From Psychroflexus salarius (GTDB lineage Bacteria; Bacteroidota; Bacteroidia; Flavobacteriales; Flavobacteriaceae), in contig NZ_FQTW01000001.1 in assembly GCF_900129035.1 (NCBI RefSeq), positions 124,001 to 188,000 of the forward strand: 64,000 nt of DNA. Direction: 5' to 3'. Positions 62,243-64,000 of this stretch are shown in pieces. The notes beneath the pieces are model-generated. The model did not search any database. It was given only the letters and a program-made list of their open reading frames with translations, and had not been told where the DNA came from. Position 1 is the stretch's first letter. Each line of letters opens with the position of its first letter. The translations under genes were made by a program, and so were the position numbers.

Positions 62243-64000
62243 TTAATGTTTAATTAATTTCTCAACCACTTTATGGCCGGTTTTATCTTCAATCTCTAAG
62301 TGATATACCCCTGTTTTTAATTGATTCACTTCTAAAACTACACTTGAGTCACTCACTAGCTTGTCTGCTTGGTAGACCTCTTGCCCTAAGCTATTGTATA
62401 GCTTAAGCTTAAGCCACTCGCCATTTACAGCAATTGTATTGATGTGAACTTGAGTTGTTGCTGGGTTAGGAAATAAACGATAGCTTACAGCTGCTGTTTC
62501 ATCAAAACTTAAAGCCTCATTTCTAAAGACTAGCTTAAATCGTGAACTGCTTACCGAGGCCTCTATATTCGCATCTACGCTAAAGGAATAAACCTGACCA
62601 TCTACTAACAAGGTTTCGGTCTCTAAGTACTGGTCTAGTAAATACACCTGAGTATCCTCTAAGTTGCTCAAGTTAGCTACAAAACTGTAGTTTTCATTAC
62701 GCCAGTTGCTGGTAAATAATGGAGCCTCTTCCCCTGCTTCTGGATAGCTGCGATGCTCAATCGTAAACAATGTCCCATTATTAACAAGGGCTAAATTCTC
62801 GTCTATGTTTCCTAGTTTGGTGATATCTAAACCGTCTATACCGGGGTTACCCGATGGACTAAAACGAAGTCGCACACCATCAATCACCGCCTGATTGTCG
62901 TCTTGTAAGTTAAGTACTAGCTCTGAGGTGTTCGCTATACTTTCTGAAGATACGCTTAGGTCGGTGGTGACATCTTTAATACTTTCGGTAAAACTAAGAC
63001 TTGGATTGGTTACTGTGCTTTGTATAAAAAAGGATTGACCAGGTTCTATAAATTTAGTTGCTGCAGAGGTGTTTGGTGTAGCGGTACCATTACCTGTTGT
63101 TAAATCACTTACAGTTACAAAAGCACCACGGGTGTTTACCATTGGATCCCACACCCATAGTTGGTTATTGTTAGCGTTAGTATTAATACTTAATAACTCG
63201 CTCACATCGATTCTCGATTGATAAGGATTCGCTACAAAGGCATAGGTCGTACCTCCTGATGTCGCACTTGGAAACGTGAGATCGGTCGACCCTACGGCTA
63301 GTGCTCCTGTGGAAATTAAAGTCGTTGAGCCTTCAGAAGCGTTACTTCTTAAATCAATGCCGCGATCACCTCGCACCATTAAACGATAAGGAACACCGGC
63401 TTCTAAATTTGTGTTTTTAGTGTCAGTAATCGCTTCCCAGCCATTAGCCGTGCTAAATCGAAATAGCGAAGGGTTACCAGAAGCTGTATAATCAATGCCT
63501 GTCGTCGCATTATATTCACCTACAGTTCCGACTTCTCCTGTGATATGCGTCCCTAAACCAGCATCGTTTGCACCACTATTTTGCCAATTGTCAAATAAAC
63601 TACCGCCATCTACAGGACTTGATACTAATCTGAAAGCGCGTTTTAAAGGATAATACTTTTCTGTGATAACTGTTCCTGTACCAGAAATTGTTCCTGTAAA
63701 CACATCTAAATAAGCCTCACCTGTGGCATCACTTTTAAAAGTGATTTGACCGTTATTGGTAATATTACCGTTAATTTTTAGGCTCATTGTTGGTAAGACT
63801 ACTAGATTAGCTTCCTCATTTTCGATAAATAAGGAAGTGATTTCTAGGTTAGAATTTACCTCTAAGGTAGTGTTGTTTGAAGCAATTTTCGAAGGAATAC
63901 GAACTGTTGTTATGGATGTTGGCACTAAAGCTTCAGACCAATTAGTTGCTAAATTTAAGGCTGAAGAATTAATTCCTAACCAAATATTTTCAGAACTATG
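62243..64000 (-). CDS. T9SS-exported surface protein (5' part off the right edge)
   Basis: 585 residues visible; the frame stays open to base 64000 without a start, so the N-terminus lies outside. A GTG at 63925 is an internal Val (NWSEALVPTSITTV), not the start. This segment, with NWSEALVPTS and VRIPSKIA, is typical of repeated-module surface proteins. The middle is Gly/Ser/Thr-rich beta structure (DNWQNSGANDAGLGTHITG, TYAFVANPYQSRIDV). The C-terminal sorting domain begins near residue 505 (YRLFPNPATTQVHIN) and ends LEIEDKTGHKVVEKLIKH. Likely displayed or secreted by type IX secretion. Confidence 0.85.
   Translation of the reverse strand, partial: HSSENIWLGINSSALNLATNWSEALVPTSITTVRIPSKIASNNTTLEVNSNLEITSLFIENEEANLVVLPTMSLKINGNITNNGQITFKSDATGEAYLDVFTGTISGTGTVITEKYYPLKRAFRLVSSPVDGGSLFDNWQNSGANDAGLGTHITGEVGTVGEYNATTGIDYTASGNPSLFRFSTANGWEAITDTKNTNLEAGVPYRLMVRGDRGIDLRSNASEGSTTLISTGALAVGSTDLTFPSATSGGTTYAFVANPYQSRIDVSELLSINTNANNNQLWVWDPMVNTRGAFVTVSDLTTGNGTATPNTSAATKFIEPGQSFFIQSTVTNPSLSFTESIKDVTTDLSVSSESIANTSELVLNLQDDNQAVIDGVRLRFSPSGNPGIDGLDITKLGNIDENLALVNNGTLFTIEHRSYPEAGEEAPLFTSNWRNENYSFVANLSNLEDTQVYLLDQYLETETLLVDGQVYSFSVDANIEASVSSSRFKLVFRNEALSFDETAAVSYRLFPNPATTQVHINTIAVNGEWLKLKLYNSLGQEVYQADKLVSDSSVVLEVNQLKTGVYHLEIEDKTGHKVVEKLIKH

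Noticed and set aside
63923-63925. GTG at 63925 as the start of the right-edge T9SS gene
   Set aside because: The frame stays open with NWSEALVPTS-type sequence up to base 64000, so the gene is cut by the window edge.

Overview
The window is a low-GC chromosomal segment from a member of the family Flavobacteriaceae (Bacteroidota). Four things point there. Promoters follow the TTTG (-33) / TAnnTTTG (-7) pattern and start codons lack Shine-Dalgarno sequences. The primary sigma factor is short (288 aa) and has no region 1.1. LpxC and FabZ are fused. The type IX secretion (T9SS) regulator PorX is present together with proteins carrying T9SS C-terminal sorting domains. I cannot name the genus from sequence alone.

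Layout. 1-6.4 kb: clpC (cut by the left edge), gyrA with a TPR protein, and rpoD. 6.4-15.8 kb: small housekeeping and hypothetical genes (FKBP isomerase, DUF2452, OmpA lipoprotein, upp, a cysteine-free ArsC-like protein, a flavin oxidoreductase, a YahK-type alcohol dehydrogenase, an RluD-type synthase, a PASTA protein). 15.4-19.7 kb: a ferredoxin divergent from a LuxC-like acyl-CoA reductase, serC, serA and rlpA. 20.1-23.7 kb: a probable metal-uptake locus made of a TonB-dependent receptor, two small secreted proteins and a histidine-rich DUF4625 lipoprotein. 23.8-27.5 kb: an aldehyde dehydrogenase, corA and truA. 27.5-34.8 kb: a complete histidine operon (hisG-D-C-B-H-A-F-IE, then truA) preceded by a His-rich leader peptide and an attenuator. 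34.8-39.3 kb: fabG, a VWA-like membrane protein, a prohibitin, and sucD. 39.4-44.5 kb: the lipid A cluster (lpxD, lpxC/fabZ, lpxA, efp, a second lpxD-like gene). 44.6-54.6 kb: an HD hydrolase, porX, tsaE, alanine dehydrogenase, an MltF-like lytic transglycosylase, a TrmH methyltransferase and mutS. 54.9-56.7 kb: a sugar porter and tRNA-Gly/tRNA-Leu behind a consensus promoter. 56.8-64 kb: a less conserved surface-protein region with two T9SS cargo proteins, a 65-aa anchored peptide and a diverged repeat pair with a co-varying hairpin.

The standout regulatory element is the his leader. A 21-codon reading frame with five His codons lies directly behind a near-perfect promoter. A 9-nt stretch at its 3' end is exactly complementary to the loop side of the following terminator, which gives a complete antiterminator/terminator switch. 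The metal-type TonB locus and the covarying repeat pair around the 1408-aa surface protein are the other places most likely to hold under-described biology. No CRISPR array, prophage, intact insertion sequence or rRNA operon was seen.
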